From Thiomicrorhabdus sp. (GTDB taxonomy: Bacteria; Pseudomonadota; Gammaproteobacteria; Thiomicrospirales; Thiomicrospiraceae): 64,000 nucleotides of DNA. The notes under the pieces were generated by a model. It was not told where the DNA came from, ran no database searches, and saw only the letters and a list, made by a program, of their open reading frames with translations. The stretch's first letter is position 1; every line of letters starts with the position of its first letter. Positions 8,468 to 17,693 of the stretch are shown here, piece by piece. Where the stretch lies: the NCBI RefSeq assembly GCF_963677875.1, contig NZ_OY782569.1, forward strand, positions 150,597 through 214,596, written 5' to 3'. The position numbers and the translations under genes are program-made.

Positions 8468-10063
8468 TTATCTGAACAGTTTCAGACGGCGAAGAATGAT
8501 CAGGCCGGTGATTCCTATCGCAAGCAATACCAGCGATGGAATCGAAGCGCGCTGATACAGGCCTTCGCTGCTCAGTTCAAAAATTCGCATGGCTAAGGTA
8601 TCCCAGCCGAAAGGTCTTAACAGATAGGTCGCTGGCAATTCCTTGGAGATATCCAGAAACGCGAGTATAAACGCGGCGATCAGCCCGGGTTTGAGTAAGG
8701 GTAGATAGATTTCGGTCAGTAACCGGGTGGAATCGGCGCCCATATTGCGGGCGGCTTCGATAATGCTCGGGCGAATGGTCTGCATTCGACTTTCGACAGG
8801 GCCGTAGGCGACAGCAATAAAACGCACCAGATAGGCGAGATACAGTGCGAATAATCCACCGATAAACCAGTTGCTATTCAATTGATGATTGAACCAGGCC
8901 ATAACGCCCATAATGCCGATGGCCAATACAACACCGGGCAGAGCGTAGCCGAGTCGCGCAGTAAACAGAAAAGCGCGTATCGGTTTATTCGCGGTTTTTT
9001 TCCGCAGAATATTCATTAATAAGGCTGCCAGGACGGTAAAAAAGGCTGCGCTGATACTGAGTGTTAAGGTGTTACTCAGCCAGTCAAGGTAGCGGGAATC
9101 CCATTCCTCCAGGAGCGCCTGATAAGACCAGATACCGAGTTGAAGTACGGGAATAATCAAGACGATTGCGACAAGCAGCCAGATGCTCAGACTGAGAAGC
9201 CATTGCTGTCGGCGTTTAAGCGTGAATGGCGGGTGTTGTATATTGGCCTGCTGGGTAAAAGCTCTGCGCCCGCGGCTGAGTTTTTCCACGCCCAGAAACA
9301 GCAGGGCAAACAGCAACAACAGGGTGGAAAGTTGCGCCGCTGCCGCTAGAGAATGAAAATCCTCCCACACACTGTAAACGGCGGTGGTCAGGGTGGCGTA
9401 GTTAAACAGGGAAACGGCGCCGAAGTCGGCAAGAGTCTCCATCAGGGCCAGGCTGACTCCCGCAGCGATCGCCGGGCGCGCCAATGGAAACCCGAGTCGC
9501 CAGAAAACCTGTGTTGGCGAGCAGCCAAGAATGCGCGCATTCTCGATCATGGCAACGGATTGGTTGGCAAAGGCAGTACGCGCTAATAGATAAACGTAAG
9601 GATAAAAAACCAGCGTCAAGACCAATGCGGGCCCCAGAACGCCTTCGCGGATATCGAAGTAGCCGAGGGAGAGGGTATGATGCAGCCACTGCTGAAAAGT
9701 GCCTCCATAGTCGAAGGTTCCGAGAAAGACAAAAGCCAGTACATAGGCCGGCATGGCAAACGGTAGCAACAAGAGCCAGTTCAGCCAGCGTCTACCCGGG
9801 AAATCGTACATCACGATGAACCAGGCCAGAGCGGTTCCAAGAACCAGAGTGCCGATTGCGACGGCAATGACCAGTAACAGTGTATTCAGGATGAGTTCTG
9901 AGAGCAGATGATCGGAAAAATGCTTCCACAGTTGGCCATCGAAGTTCAGCCAGCTGGTAAATAAATAGCCAAGCGGAAGCAATAACAAAATTACCAGTAT
10001 GCCCAGAATGGACCATACCGGTATCCATATGAAATTGCGTTGTAGCGGGAGGAACGGCTTCAA
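8468..10063 (-). CDS. fbpB: Ferric iron ABC transporter permease FbpB
   Basis: An inner-membrane permease for Fe(III) released by the periplasmic binding protein. At 531 residues it is a fused permease with about twelve helices and two copies of the MetI-type EAA loop (ENARILGCSPTQVFWRLGFP near 175 and EAARNMGADSTRLLTEIYLP near 440), as in FbpB/SfuB. The start is TTG, directly abutting the fbpA stop codon; an in-frame stop lies immediately upstream, so no earlier start is possible. It is last in the fbpC-fbpA-fbpB order on the minus strand and is presumably iron-repressed with them. Confidence 0.92.
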   Translation of the reverse strand: MKPFLPLQRNFIWIPVWSILGILVILLLLPLGYLFTSWLNFDGQLWKHFSDHLLSELILNTLLLVIAVAIGTLVLGTALAWFIVMYDFPGRRWLNWLLLLPFAMPAYVLAFVFLGTFDYGGTFQQWLHHTLSLGYFDIREGVLGPALVLTLVFYPYVYLLARTAFANQSVAMIENARILGCSPTQVFWRLGFPLARPAIAAGVSLALMETLADFGAVSLFNYATLTTAVYSVWEDFHSLAAAAQLSTLLLLFALLFLGVEKLSRGRRAFTQQANIQHPPFTLKRRQQWLLSLSIWLLVAIVLIIPVLQLGIWSYQALLEEWDSRYLDWLSNTLTLSISAAFFTVLAALLMNILRKKTANKPIRAFLFTARLGYALPGVVLAIGIMGVMAWFNHQLNSNWFIGGLFALYLAYLVRFIAVAYGPVESRMQTIRPSIIEAARNMGADSTRLLTEIYLPLLKPGLIAAFILAFLDISKELPATYLLRPFGWDTLAMRIFELSSEGLYQRASIPSLVLLAIGITGLIILRRLKLFR

Positions 10064-11101
10064 TTAACGATAGCCGACCTTTTGCATCAGGCGCACGGCC
10101 TGCTGTTGCAGGCGCACGACTTCGGAAAGGCTTAAATCGTCTGCTTTAAAGCTTCCCCAAGCCGCAACGGTTTTCGAAGCCGGAATGTTCGGGTCGGCAG
10201 GGTATTCCTGGTTGACTTCGGCATACAGGGATTGGGCCTTGTTTTGAGTCAGCCACTCGATCAGCGTTCGCGCTTTTTCAGTCTGGTCGCTATGTTTGAC
10301 AATCCCGGCTCCGGAAATATTTACATGCGTGCCGTGGCCTGTCTGATCAGCCCAGAACAAAGCCAGTTTTACCTGAGGTTTCTTCTCCAGCAAGCGGCCG
10401 AAATAGTAGCTGTTGACGATACCGACATCACATCGTCCTGCCAGGATGGCGTCCATTACCTGTGAATCTTTTGCGTAAGGTTTGGCGGCCAGATTGTTTA
10501 CCCAACCGCGAACGATCTGCTCGGCCTGCTCTTCCCCGTAATGAGCGATCAAAGAAGCGACCAGGGATTTGTTATAGACTTTTTTGGAAGTCCGCAGGCA
10601 TAACTTTCCCTGCCACTTCGGATCGGATAAATCCTGATAGCCTTTCAAGGATTGCGGCTGTAGACGATCGGTGGCGTAAACCAGTGTTCGAGCGCGAACC
10701 GACAGTCCTGTCCAGTAACCGTTTTCGTCGCGAAGATTGACAGGAATGCGTTCCTCAATGATTTTTGAAGCCAGAGGTTTAAACAATCCCTGTTGCGCCG
10801 CGTAGCCAAGATTTCCCGCATCGGCCATCATTAGAATATCGGCTTCGGTTTGATTGCCCTCGGCTTTGAGGCGCTCGATTAATGCACTGTCCTTACCGGT
10901 GTAGAGAAGTGTTTGAATGCCGGTTTCTTTGGAAAATTCATCCAGAAGCGGCTTTAGTAGATGCTCTTTTCGTGCGCTGTAAATGACCAGTTTGCTTTCC
11001 GCAGCCAGAGCGCCGGAGCTGGTCGTGGCGATTGCAAGGGGCATAAGGATCGTCAGGGCGAGTCCACTTGCCAGCCATTTAGAGAAAAAATTGTGTCGCA
11101 T
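10064..11101 (-). CDS. fbpA: Periplasmic ferric iron-binding protein FbpA
   Basis: A class of extracytoplasmic solute-binding protein that captures Fe(III) and delivers it to the FbpB permease. The 345-residue protein has a signal peptide (hydrophobic core LASGLALTILMPLAIA, cleaved near ALA-AE) and then the family start LVIYSARKEHLLKPLLDEF. The NSYYFGRLLE stretch at about 230 carries the paired tyrosines that bind iron in this family. CAGGA lies at good spacing before the ATG. It is in an operon with fbpC upstream (24 bp) and fbpB downstream (0 bp). Substrate is inferred from the family. Confidence 0.92.
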   Translation of the reverse strand: MRHNFFSKWLASGLALTILMPLAIATTSSGALAAESKLVIYSARKEHLLKPLLDEFSKETGIQTLLYTGKDSALIERLKAEGNQTEADILMMADAGNLGYAAQQGLFKPLASKIIEERIPVNLRDENGYWTGLSVRARTLVYATDRLQPQSLKGYQDLSDPKWQGKLCLRTSKKVYNKSLVASLIAHYGEEQAEQIVRGWVNNLAAKPYAKDSQVMDAILAGRCDVGIVNSYYFGRLLEKKPQVKLALFWADQTGHGTHVNISGAGIVKHSDQTEKARTLIEWLTQNKAQSLYAEVNQEYPADPNIPASKTVAAWGSFKADDLSLSEVVRLQQQAVRLMQKVGYR

Positions 11102-11125
11102 GATTGAATCCTGTTTTGGTGTTGT

Positions 11126-11788
11126 TTAAGCGGCTTTTCGTTCGGAAAATTGCAGGGTTCCCGAATTCAGATGAGCGATTCGGTCACACAGCGTTTCGGC
11201 TTCGGCGGCGGAGTGGGTGACGACAAGAGTGGTCATGTTTTCCTGTTTCAGCCATCGGCGAAGCATTTGAGCCAGACGCATGGTCAGAGCGTGATCCAAG
11301 CTGGAAAAAGGTTCGTCGAAAAGAATCAGAGAGGGTTTGGGTGCCATGGCTCGGGCAATGGCTACCCGTTGTTGCTGGCCACCGGAAAGTTCATGCGGGT
11401 AACGTTGCAGCAATTCAGTGATTTCCATCATGTTGGTCAGCTCTAAGGTGCGGGCACGTTGCTGCCGGGGGGATTGGCCTTTTAGACCGAAAACGATGTT
11501 TTCTTCGATTGTCAGATGCGGGAAGAGGGCATAATCCTGAAATACCATGCCGATTGATCGGCGTTCAGGCGCCATGCAGAAACCGGGCCGGCTTAGGCAT
11601 TTTTGCCCGACCGAGACGCTTCCCTGATTCAGGCTCTGGAAGCCGGCGATGGTGCGCAACAGCGTGGTTTTTCCGCTGCCGCTTTTTCCCGTCAAGCCGA
11701 GAATCTCGTTTGCCGCCAAGTGTAGATTGCATGCGTTCAATACCGGAAGTTGATCGCGTACCACGGTGACATCTTGTAATTTAAGCAT
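11126..11788 (-). CDS. fbpC: Ferric iron ABC transporter ATPase FbpC (short form)
   Basis: The cytoplasmic ATPase that powers FbpB. It shows Walker [10 protein letters not shown] at about residues 36-44, the Q-loop in [11 protein letters not shown], signature [14 protein letters not shown] near 134 and Walker [13 protein letters not shown] near 154, followed by the H-loop VTHSAAE. At 220 residues it ends just after the nucleotide-binding domain, whereas many FbpC proteins are about 350 residues with a C-terminal TOBE regulatory domain, which is lacking here. It is the first gene of the fbp operon, downstream of Fur-like boxes. Confidence 0.9.
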   Translation of the reverse strand: MLKLQDVTVVRDQLPVLNACNLHLAANEILGLTGKSGSGKTTLLRTIAGFQSLNQGSVSVGQKCLSRPGFCMAPERRSIGMVFQDYALFPHLTIEENIVFGLKGQSPRQQRARTLELTNMMEITELLQRYPHELSGGQQQRVAIARAMAPKPSLILFDEPFSSLDHALTMRLAQMLRRWLKQENMTTLVVTHSAAEAETLCDRIAHLNSGTLQFSERKAA

Positions 11789-11805
11789 AGGTAAACCAAT
11801 CTAAA

Positions 11806-11854
11806 TGAGAATAATTTATTATCTGGATAATAGATTAAATAATAATTGTTTTCA
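11806..11854 (-). promoter_or_regulatory. Putative Fur boxes upstream of fbpCAB
   Basis: Two matches to the 7-1-7 Fur consensus TGATAATNATTATCA lie just upstream of fbpC. TAATAATTGTTTTCA at 11840-11854 matches 11 of 14 defined positions, and TGAGAATAATTTATT at 11806-11820 matches 9 of 14 with a good left half-site. Together with the iron-transport operon downstream this suggests iron repression by Fur. Inference from motif and context; the AT-rich background raises the chance of false matches. Confidence 0.6.
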
Positions 11855-11895
11855 ATATTAACCAGCGATTAAATTAAGCAGAAATTAATTTTTGT

Positions 11896-12048
11896 ATGTT
11901 TGGAGGTTTGTTCACTGTTTTTGAATGCCTTGTGGCCGGGCAGAAACTGGTGGTAAAGACCGGCGATGGCGGTAAAGGATGGAAAAGCGATGGCGAAAAA
12001 TTGCAAGGGGAGTGTGTGCTGGATCGTTTGAGAAAGGTTTTCGAATGA
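11896..12048 (+). CDS. Small ORF, 50 residues, unknown
   Basis: An open frame from ATG at 11896 to TGA at 12046 encodes 50 residues including GQKLVVKTGDGGKGWK. There is no good ribosome binding site. The stretch is less AT-rich than the flanking promoter sequence and is followed by a hairpin at 12090-12118. It sits in the 349 bp divergent gap between fbpC and the DsrE-like gene. It could be a real small protein or a remnant of a longer gene whose start was lost. I do not recognise it. Confidence 0.25.
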   Translation: MFGGLFTVFECLVAGQKLVVKTGDGGKGWKSDGEKLQGECVLDRLRKVFE

Positions 12049-12089
12049 GGTCAGCCGGGAAGCGTCATGGTTGCCAAACTTCGGGAGGG

Positions 12090-12120
12090 AAGACCGGCTG
12101 ATCTTATCTGCCGGTCTTTA
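12090..12120 (+). terminator. Hairpin, weak terminator candidate
   Basis: A perfect 9-bp stem AAGACCGGC/GCCGGTCTT (12090-12098 with 12110-12118) with an 11-nt loop. It is followed on the plus strand only by TTATC, so termination would be weak. It lies just past the stop of the minus-strand DsrE-like gene and could serve that transcript too. Confidence 0.4.
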
Positions 12121-12137
12121 TCGCAATTTTGCAGACG

Positions 12138-12629
12138 TTATTGAATTTTCAGGTAGGCGTAACCTTCACTTTGCAGGATCGCGATTTTGGCGACGCCGGA
12201 AGGTGCCAGCTCAATGCCTTTATATACTTTTGATTTGGCCAGTCCGACTTCATCTCGTGTTTTGTCGCACAAGTGAACTTTCACTCCGCGTACGTTCATC
12301 AGAGCCTCTAATCGGCCTTTCAGTTCGTCGCGACGTTCCAATAGGGCCTTGTCGTGAGCATAGGGCGTGTCCTTCAAGGCATCGTCGGTCGTAAATCGTA
12401 GTCCGTAGCCGACGAAAACCAGATGGACGTCGGGTTCAAGCAATTCGTTTTCATAGAAATTCATAATGTTGTTAATGGATGTCAAAGTGGCGGAATAGCG
12501 TGTCGGGTCTTTAAAGTCGACATGGTAAACCACCTTGGCGCCGTCATCGGCCGCCTGAACTTGGGTGCTGAAACCGATAAAAGCCAGAGTGATGAGGGCT
12601 GGGTGAATGAGTTTTTTGAATAGATTCAT
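12138..12629 (-). CDS. Exported DsrE/DsrF-like protein
   Basis: A 163-residue protein with a clear signal peptide (LITLAFIGFSTQVQAA, cleavage after AQA-type site near residue 27), so it is probably periplasmic. The mature part has the alternating strand-helix pattern of the DsrE/DsrF fold: KVVYHVDFKD, then VHLVFVGYGLRF, then VKVHLCDKTRDEVG near residue 120 with a single cysteine at the position where sulfur-relay members carry theirs. Similar exported proteins are common in sulfur-oxidising bacteria. A role in sulfur handling is inference. It appears monocistronic. Confidence 0.75.
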   Translation of the reverse strand: MNLFKKLIHPALITLAFIGFSTQVQAADDGAKVVYHVDFKDPTRYSATLTSINNIMNFYENELLEPDVHLVFVGYGLRFTTDDALKDTPYAHDKALLERRDELKGRLEALMNVRGVKVHLCDKTRDEVGLAKSKVYKGIELAPSGVAKIAILQSEGYAYLKIQ

Positions 12630-12710
12630 GGTGACGAGTGCCTCTGATGTTGTTATTGAATCGGGTTTTAAATCGCTTTTAAGTTTGCAGGGAATCCATG
12701 TCAGCTATAA

Positions 12711-12740
12711 AAAAAGCGATTTCCTGAAAGAAAATCGCTT
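12711..12740 (-). terminator. Rho-independent terminator of the PAS-GGDEF gene
   Basis: A perfect 9-bp stem AAGCGATTT/AAATCGCTT (12714-12722 with 12732-12740). Read on the minus strand, the 3' arm runs into a T tract, placed about 20 bp after the stop of the PAS-GGDEF gene. Confidence 0.8.
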
Positions 12741-12760
12741 AGTTCTAAAAGGGCGACTTT

Positions 12761-13663
12761 TTACATGGTTCGAGTGATTTCGCGCGTGCCGTGAAGCGAT
12801 TGGATCGCTTCATTGGCGCGTTTGAACAGAATCTGGCTATCATCATCCGGCGAGCGAATTTCGGTCACGCCGGCATGACTGGTCAAGCAGGTGACGACGC
12901 CGTCTTCCAATTTGATGTTCTGCGCGGAAATGGTTTCCTGTGCCAGTTTGGCGATGCGGAACGCATCTACTGCTTTGACGCCCGGCAGAGCAATCATAAA
13001 TTGGTCGCAGCTCAGGCGGCCGATGTAACCTAAATCTTTGGCGACTTTTTTGATGGCATGCGCGGCGGTTAAAATTGCTTTATCGCCCATTTCGTGGCCG
13101 TAACCATCTGTAATGCGTTTGAAACAATCCAGATCGATTTTGATCATTGACAGCGCCTGCTTGTTTGTTTTGGCTTTGTTCAGTTCTTCGTCCAGTACGC
13201 CAAGGAAAAAATCGCGGTTGTACAGTTCGGTCAATGGGTCGGTGGAGGAGAGGTGTTCAATCTGTTCTTCCATGTGTTTGCGACTGGTGATGTTGATTGC
13301 CAGCCAGATGACCGCCGGTTGCCCATACTCTTCACTTTTGACCGGGTAGATACGTGCTTCGTACCACTGGCCGCCGGCAGGGCCTTCGCTGACGCCGCTG
13401 ACTTCCGTATTCGCCAATTGGTATTCGATTTCTTGCAACTGGCCGGTAGCGATTGATTTTTGCACAATTTTCAAGAAGCGGTTGGCCATCTGTTCCGGTA
13501 GAACTTCGTGGTATTTTTTGCCGATCAGTGCCGAGCCATCCGCATACAGCGTGCGCTCGCTTCCTCCGACAATATCCAGATAGGTTCCGTCCTGACCCAT
13601 AATAAAGATCGGATCCGGCATTGCGTTGGCAATGGCGTCTAGATGAGAATGAGTTTGCGGCAT
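12761..13663 (-). CDS. PAS domain protein with degenerate GGDEF domain
   Basis: Probable sensory protein of 300 residues. An N-terminal PAS/PAC unit (AMPDPIFIMGQDGTYLDIVG to about residue 130) is joined by a short helix to a GGDEF-family domain opening with STDPLTELYNRDFF. The catalytic signature GGDEF is replaced by SCDQF (in RLSCDQFMIAL), so diguanylate cyclase activity is unlikely; it may bind c-di-GMP or GTP as a receptor or be inert. I chose the ATG at 13661-13663, 4 bp after the ettA stop with AGGA ahead. The longer frame from 13717 would overlap ettA by 50 bp. Downstream of and probably cotranscribed with ettA. Confidence 0.85.
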   Translation of the reverse strand: MPQTHSHLDAIANAMPDPIFIMGQDGTYLDIVGGSERTLYADGSALIGKKYHEVLPEQMANRFLKIVQKSIATGQLQEIEYQLANTEVSGVSEGPAGGQWYEARIYPVKSEEYGQPAVIWLAINITSRKHMEEQIEHLSSTDPLTELYNRDFFLGVLDEELNKAKTNKQALSMIKIDLDCFKRITDGYGHEMGDKAILTAAHAIKKVAKDLGYIGRLSCDQFMIALPGVKAVDAFRIAKLAQETISAQNIKLEDGVVTCLTSHAGVTEIRSPDDDSQILFKRANEAIQSLHGTREITRTM

Positions 13664-13667
13664 GATC

Positions 13668-15338
13668 TTAATCCTTCGAAATCGGTTTGTATTTGATGCG
13701 GTGCGGCTGCGCGGCATCAGCTCCTTTACGACGTTTTAAATCGGCTTCGTAATCGGAGAAGTTTCCTTCAAACCACTCTACATGGGAATCCCCCTCGAAC
13801 GCAAGCATATGCGTCGCAATTCGATCCAGGAACCAGCGGTCGTGGGAAATAACCACGGCACAGCCGGCAAATTCCAGCAGCGCTTCTTCCAGTGCGCGAA
13901 GGGTTTCTACGTCCAGATCGTTGGTCGGTTCATCCAGAAGCAGCAGGTTTCCGCCGCTACGCAGCATCTTTGCCAGATGTACGCGGTTGCGTTCACCACC
14001 GGAAAGCTGGCCGATCTTTTTCTGTTGATCACCGCCTTTGAAATTGAAACGGCTGCAATAGGCGCGCGAGTTGACTTCGATGTTGCCGACCATGAATAAT
14101 TCTTCACCGCCGGAAATTTCTTCCCAAACGGTTTTGCTATCGTCCAGTGCATCGCGGCTTTGGTCAACATAGGACAGTTTGACGGTTTCACCGTATTCGA
14201 TGCTGCCGCTGTCTGGTTGTTCCTGACCAGTCAGCATGCGGAACAGAGTGGATTTACCGGCACCGTTGGCCCCGATAATGCCGACAATCCCCCCTTGCGG
14301 CAAGCGGAAGTTCAGGTCATCGATCAGTAAACGGTCACCGAAGGATTTGTTCAGGTGGCTGACTTCGATGACTTTCTCACCAAGGCGTTCGGCAACCGGA
14401 ATGAAAATTTCGTTGGTTTCGTTGCGTTTCTGATGTTCTTGACTGCTCAACTCCTCGAAGCGAGACATACGTGCCTTGGATTTTGCATGCCGACCTTTAG
14501 CGCCTTGACGAACCCATTCCAGTTCGCTTTTGATGGTTTTCATGCGAGCGGCTTCGGATTTGGCTTCCTGCTCCAGACGTTTTTCTTTCTGTTCCAGCCA
14601 TGAGGAGTAGTTGCCTTCGAACGGAATTCCTTCACCTCGATCCAGTTCGAGAATCCACTGAGCGGCGTTGTCGAGGAAGTAGCGGTCGTGGGTGATGGCT
14701 ACCACGGTCCCCGGGAATTCGAGGAGGAAGCGTTCCAGCCAGGCAATCGATTCAGCATCCAGATGGTTGGTCGGTTCGTCCAGCAGCAGCATATCCGGTT
14801 TTTCCAGCAGGAGTTTGCACAGAGCAACCCGGCGTTTTTCCCCGCCGGATAATTTGGAAACGTCAGTGTCCCAAGGCGGCAGGCGTAAGGCGTCGGCGGC
14901 AATTTCCAAATTGCGGTCCAGATTGTGTCCATCCATTGCTTGGATAATGTCTTCGATGGCGCCTTGTTTTTTAGCCAGAGCATCGAAGTCGGCGTCCGGT
15001 TCCGCATAGGCGGCATACACCGCATCCAACTCGGCCATGGCATCTTTGACTTCTTTTACCGCTTCTTCTATGTTCCCGCGCACGTCTTTATTCTCGTCCA
15101 GTTGCGGCTCCTGCGGAAGATAACCGACTTTTATGCCCGGTTGCGGACGGGCTTCACCGACGATGTCGGTGTCGATTCCGGCCATGATTCTCAGTAGGGT
15201 GGATTTACCGGCGCCGTTAAGCCCGAGAACGCCGATTTTGGCTCCGGGGAAAAAGGAGAGAGAGATATCTTTTAAAATATGACGGTTCGGCGGTACGATT
15301 TTGCCGACTCGGTTCATGGTATAAACGAATTGCGCCAT
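13668..15338 (-). CDS. ettA: Energy-dependent translational throttle protein EttA (ABC-F)
   Basis: A cytoplasmic ABC-F ATPase that binds the ribosomal E site and gates the first peptide bond according to energy state. Two nucleotide-binding domains are complete: Walker A GLNGAGKST near residue 39 and GANGAGKST near 358, signatures LSGGEKRRVALCKLL near 164 and LSGGERNRVHLAKML near 446, each followed by DEPTNHLD or DEPTNDLD. The opening MAQFVYTMNRVGKIVPPNR and the 556-residue length are typical of EttA rather than Uup or YheS. GGAAC precedes the ATG. Confidence 0.95.
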   Translation of the reverse strand: MAQFVYTMNRVGKIVPPNRHILKDISLSFFPGAKIGVLGLNGAGKSTLLRIMAGIDTDIVGEARPQPGIKVGYLPQEPQLDENKDVRGNIEEAVKEVKDAMAELDAVYAAYAEPDADFDALAKKQGAIEDIIQAMDGHNLDRNLEIAADALRLPPWDTDVSKLSGGEKRRVALCKLLLEKPDMLLLDEPTNHLDAESIAWLERFLLEFPGTVVAITHDRYFLDNAAQWILELDRGEGIPFEGNYSSWLEQKEKRLEQEAKSEAARMKTIKSELEWVRQGAKGRHAKSKARMSRFEELSSQEHQKRNETNEIFIPVAERLGEKVIEVSHLNKSFGDRLLIDDLNFRLPQGGIVGIIGANGAGKSTLFRMLTGQEQPDSGSIEYGETVKLSYVDQSRDALDDSKTVWEEISGGEELFMVGNIEVNSRAYCSRFNFKGGDQQKKIGQLSGGERNRVHLAKMLRSGGNLLLLDEPTNDLDVETLRALEEALLEFAGCAVVISHDRWFLDRIATHMLAFEGDSHVEWFEGNFSDYEADLKRRKGADAAQPHRIKYKPISKD

Positions 15339-15686
15339 TATTAGTTGTTCCTAAGTTCTGTTTCCTGAGAGTGACGATGTTTTTGCCCGAAGGCGGCGGT
15401 CAGCCATGCAAGAATGACGATATGAATTTTAAACAGCAACTTTACCGAAAAACCGAGCTTAGGAAAAGGGGCAGATAGAAGAGAAAACCAAAGAGAAGTC
15501 CGCTTGGCGTGGATTTTTGTCAAGGAGCCTTTTGCTTTGGTTTTGTGTTCGGCGCATCGGTTCAAAAAGGCGATGTGGAATTTTTGATGCCAAGGATGTC
15601 ACAGGAACATCGCTTCTTTCGAGAAGCCGTTTTAAGAAGACTGCGCTGCCTGCAGGAATTATCGCTGGAATAAAGCGGGTTAAAGC
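15339..15686. other. Intergenic region, no gene supported
   Basis: The 423 bp gap between divergent ettA and glyA. Open frames on either strand lack family features and ribosome binding sites. Only the glyA promoter at the right end stands out. Confidence 0.4.
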
Positions 15687-15716
15687 TTGAATGTTCGAGT
15701 TCAAAACGGGTAAAAT
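15687..15716 (+). promoter_or_regulatory. Putative sigma-70 promoter of glyA
   Basis: TTGAAT at 15687-15692, an 18-bp spacer and TAAAAT at 15711-15716 give a fair sigma-70 match about 45 bp before the glyA ATG. No purine or methionine repressor operator was recognised. Confidence 0.5.
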
Positions 15717-15761
15717 CCCTCTCTTTGACACTATTCACTTGCCAGACGGAGAACCTGAGAA

Positions 15762-17033
15762 ATGTTCGCAAAATCAATGACCATTGCCGGTTACGACGAT
15801 TTGATCGCCGATGCGATTAAAAACGAAGAAACGCGCCAGGAATCGCACATCGAATTGATTGCTTCGGAAAACTATACCAGCCCGCGCGTGATGGAAGCGC
15901 AAGGCTCTTATTTTACGAATAAGTATGCGGAAGGGTATCCGGGGAAGCGTTACTACGGCGGCTGTGAGTATGCGGATATCGTCGAGCAGGCGGCAATCGA
16001 TCGCGCCAAAGAGTTGTTCGGTGCGGACTACGCCAATGTTCAGCCTCACTCCGGTTCTCAGGCGAATGCAGCGGTTTATATGGCGTTGTGCGAGCCGGGC
16101 GATACCGTTTTGGGTATGAGTCTGGCGCATGGTGGGCATTTGACTCACGGTTCCCATGTCAGCTTTTCCGGCAAAATCTACAATGCCGTTCAGTACGGTA
16201 TTGATCCGGTCACCGGCCAGATTGATTACGATGAAGTGCAGGCTTTAGCCAGTGAGCATCAGCCTAAAATGATCATTGCCGGTTTCTCGGCTTACTCTCA
16301 GGTCATCGATTGGGCAAAATTCCGTGAAATTGCTGATTCTGTCGGCGCTTATCTGTTTGTCGATATGGCGCACGTTGCCGGTCTGGTTGCCGGTGGTCTT
16401 TATCCGAATCCGGTTCCATTTGCCGATGTCGTGACGACTACGACGCACAAAACTTTGCGTGGTCCTCGCGGTGGTTTGATTCTGGCAAAGTCCAACCCGG
16501 ATCTTGAGAAGAAATTGAACTCGGCGATTTTCCCGGGCGGTCAGGGCGGACCTTTGGTTCACGTTATGGCGGCTAAGGCAGTGGCCTTCAAAGAGTGTTT
16601 GGAACCTGAATGGAAAACATACTGTGAAAACGTCGTCAAAAACGCGCAAGCAATGGCAAAAGTTTTTATCGAGCGCGGTTGTGATGTAGTTTCTGGCGGA
16701 ACTGAAAACCACTTGTTCCTGGTTAGTCTGATTAAAAAGGGGCTGACCGGTAAGTTGGTTGATGCCGCTCTGGATTCTGCGCATATTACAGTCAATAAGA
16801 ATTCGGTTCCAAATGATCCGATGTCACCGTTTGTGACTTCCGGTATTCGTGTTGGTACACCGGCTGCGACGACTCGCGGTTTCGATGTCGAAGATTGTAC
16901 CAATCTGGCAACTTGGATGTGTGACGTTATTGATGCCTGTGATCAGGAAGCCGGGACTTGGGATGAAGCCGTGGTGGCAGAAGTTCGCAAAAAAGTCAGT
17001 GCTTTGTGTGCGGCAAAACCCGTTTACAAATAA
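15762..17033 (+). CDS. glyA: Serine hydroxymethyltransferase
   Basis: A cytoplasmic PLP enzyme that converts serine and tetrahydrofolate to glycine and 5,10-methylene-THF, the main one-carbon source. The 423-residue sequence has [10 protein letters not shown] near residue 32, the [12 protein letters not shown] segment, and the PLP lysine motif [14 protein letters not shown] near residue 230, all intact. The ATG at 15762 gives [13 protein letters not shown]; the Met at residue 6 (15777) is a possible alternative. It has its own promoter and a strong terminator, so it is a single-gene unit. Confidence 0.97.
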   Translation: MFAKSMTIAGYDDLIADAIKNEETRQESHIELIASENYTSPRVMEAQGSYFTNKYAEGYPGKRYYGGCEYADIVEQAAIDRAKELFGADYANVQPHSGSQANAAVYMALCEPGDTVLGMSLAHGGHLTHGSHVSFSGKIYNAVQYGIDPVTGQIDYDEVQALASEHQPKMIIAGFSAYSQVIDWAKFREIADSVGAYLFVDMAHVAGLVAGGLYPNPVPFADVVTTTTHKTLRGPRGGLILAKSNPDLEKKLNSAIFPGGQGGPLVHVMAAKAVAFKECLEPEWKTYCENVVKNAQAMAKVFIERGCDVVSGGTENHLFLVSLIKKGLTGKLVDAALDSAHITVNKNSVPNDPMSPFVTSGIRVGTPAATTRGFDVEDCTNLATWMCDVIDACDQEAGTWDEAVVAEVRKKVSALCAAKPVYK

Positions 17034-17110
17034 GACAGACCATTCTCTGGGGGAGTACATCGGAATAGCCAAAGGGTCCTTTCTTGTGTTATAACCTCTA
17101 ATTGATCGGA

Positions 17111-17136
17111 AAAACCACCATATCTGGTGGTTTTTT
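17111..17136 (+). terminator. Rho-independent terminator of glyA
   Basis: A perfect 10-bp stem AAAACCACCA/TGGTGGTTTT with a TATC loop, running into six T residues, 78 bp after glyA. Confidence 0.9.
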
Positions 17137-17214
17137 CGCATCTGGACAACCGAATTATAAGAAAATACTAATTTATCGTCTCTTTTGAGGCGATCGGTTA
17201 TTTGGGAGTGAGTT

Positions 17215-17679
17215 ATGCATTGTCCTTTCTGTAATGCGCCCGATACCAAGGTTGTGGATTCCCGTCTGGCAACCGAAGGCGTTCAGGTTCGCCGCCGTCG
17301 GGAATGCACCCATTGCGGTGAGCGTTTTACCACCTATGAATCCGCCGAACTTTCCCTGCCACGAGTGATTAAAAGCGATGGGAATCGCGAACGTTTCGAA
17401 GATGACAAAATTCGCAAGGGGCTGGTGAAAGCGCTTGAGAAGCGACCGGTTTCCAGTGAAACGATTGAGCAGGTGATCAGTCATATTATGAAGCGACTGA
17501 TGTCTGAAGGTGTCCGCGAAATTCCCTCGGCGCAGATTGGTGAATGGGTGATGGAGGAACTGAGAGAGCTGGATCAGGTTGCTTATGTCCGGTTTGCTTC
17601 TGTGTATCGCGCTTTTCAGGATGTCAACGCTTTTCGTGAAGAGGTTGAAAAGCTGGTTCATGCCACGACGGCTAAATAG
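17215..17679 (+). CDS. nrdR: Transcriptional repressor NrdR
   Basis: A zinc-ribbon/ATP-cone repressor of ribonucleotide reductase genes. The N-terminal zinc finger has its four cysteines in CPFC (residues 3-6) and CTHC (31-34). The ATP-cone follows with [21 protein letters not shown]. At 154 residues it has the family's normal length. GGGAG precedes the ATG. It heads the riboflavin cluster with only 14 bp before ribD, the common nrdR-ribD neighbourhood. Confidence 0.96.
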   Translation: MHCPFCNAPDTKVVDSRLATEGVQVRRRRECTHCGERFTTYESAELSLPRVIKSDGNRERFEDDKIRKGLVKALEKRPVSSETIEQVISHIMKRLMSEGVREIPSAQIGEWVMEELRELDQVAYVRFASVYRAFQDVNAFREEVEKLVHATTAK

Positions 17680-17693
17680 ACGGGGACATACCT

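Noticed and set aside
13664-13717. Longer start for the PAS-GGDEF protein
   Set aside because: It would overlap ettA by 50 bp; the ATG at 13661-13663 is right behind the ettA stop with a usable ribosome binding site.
17034-17214. FMN riboswitch before the riboflavin operon
   Set aside because: No RFN-type conserved blocks were seen; ribD follows nrdR by only 14 bp and the upstream region holds the glyA terminator.
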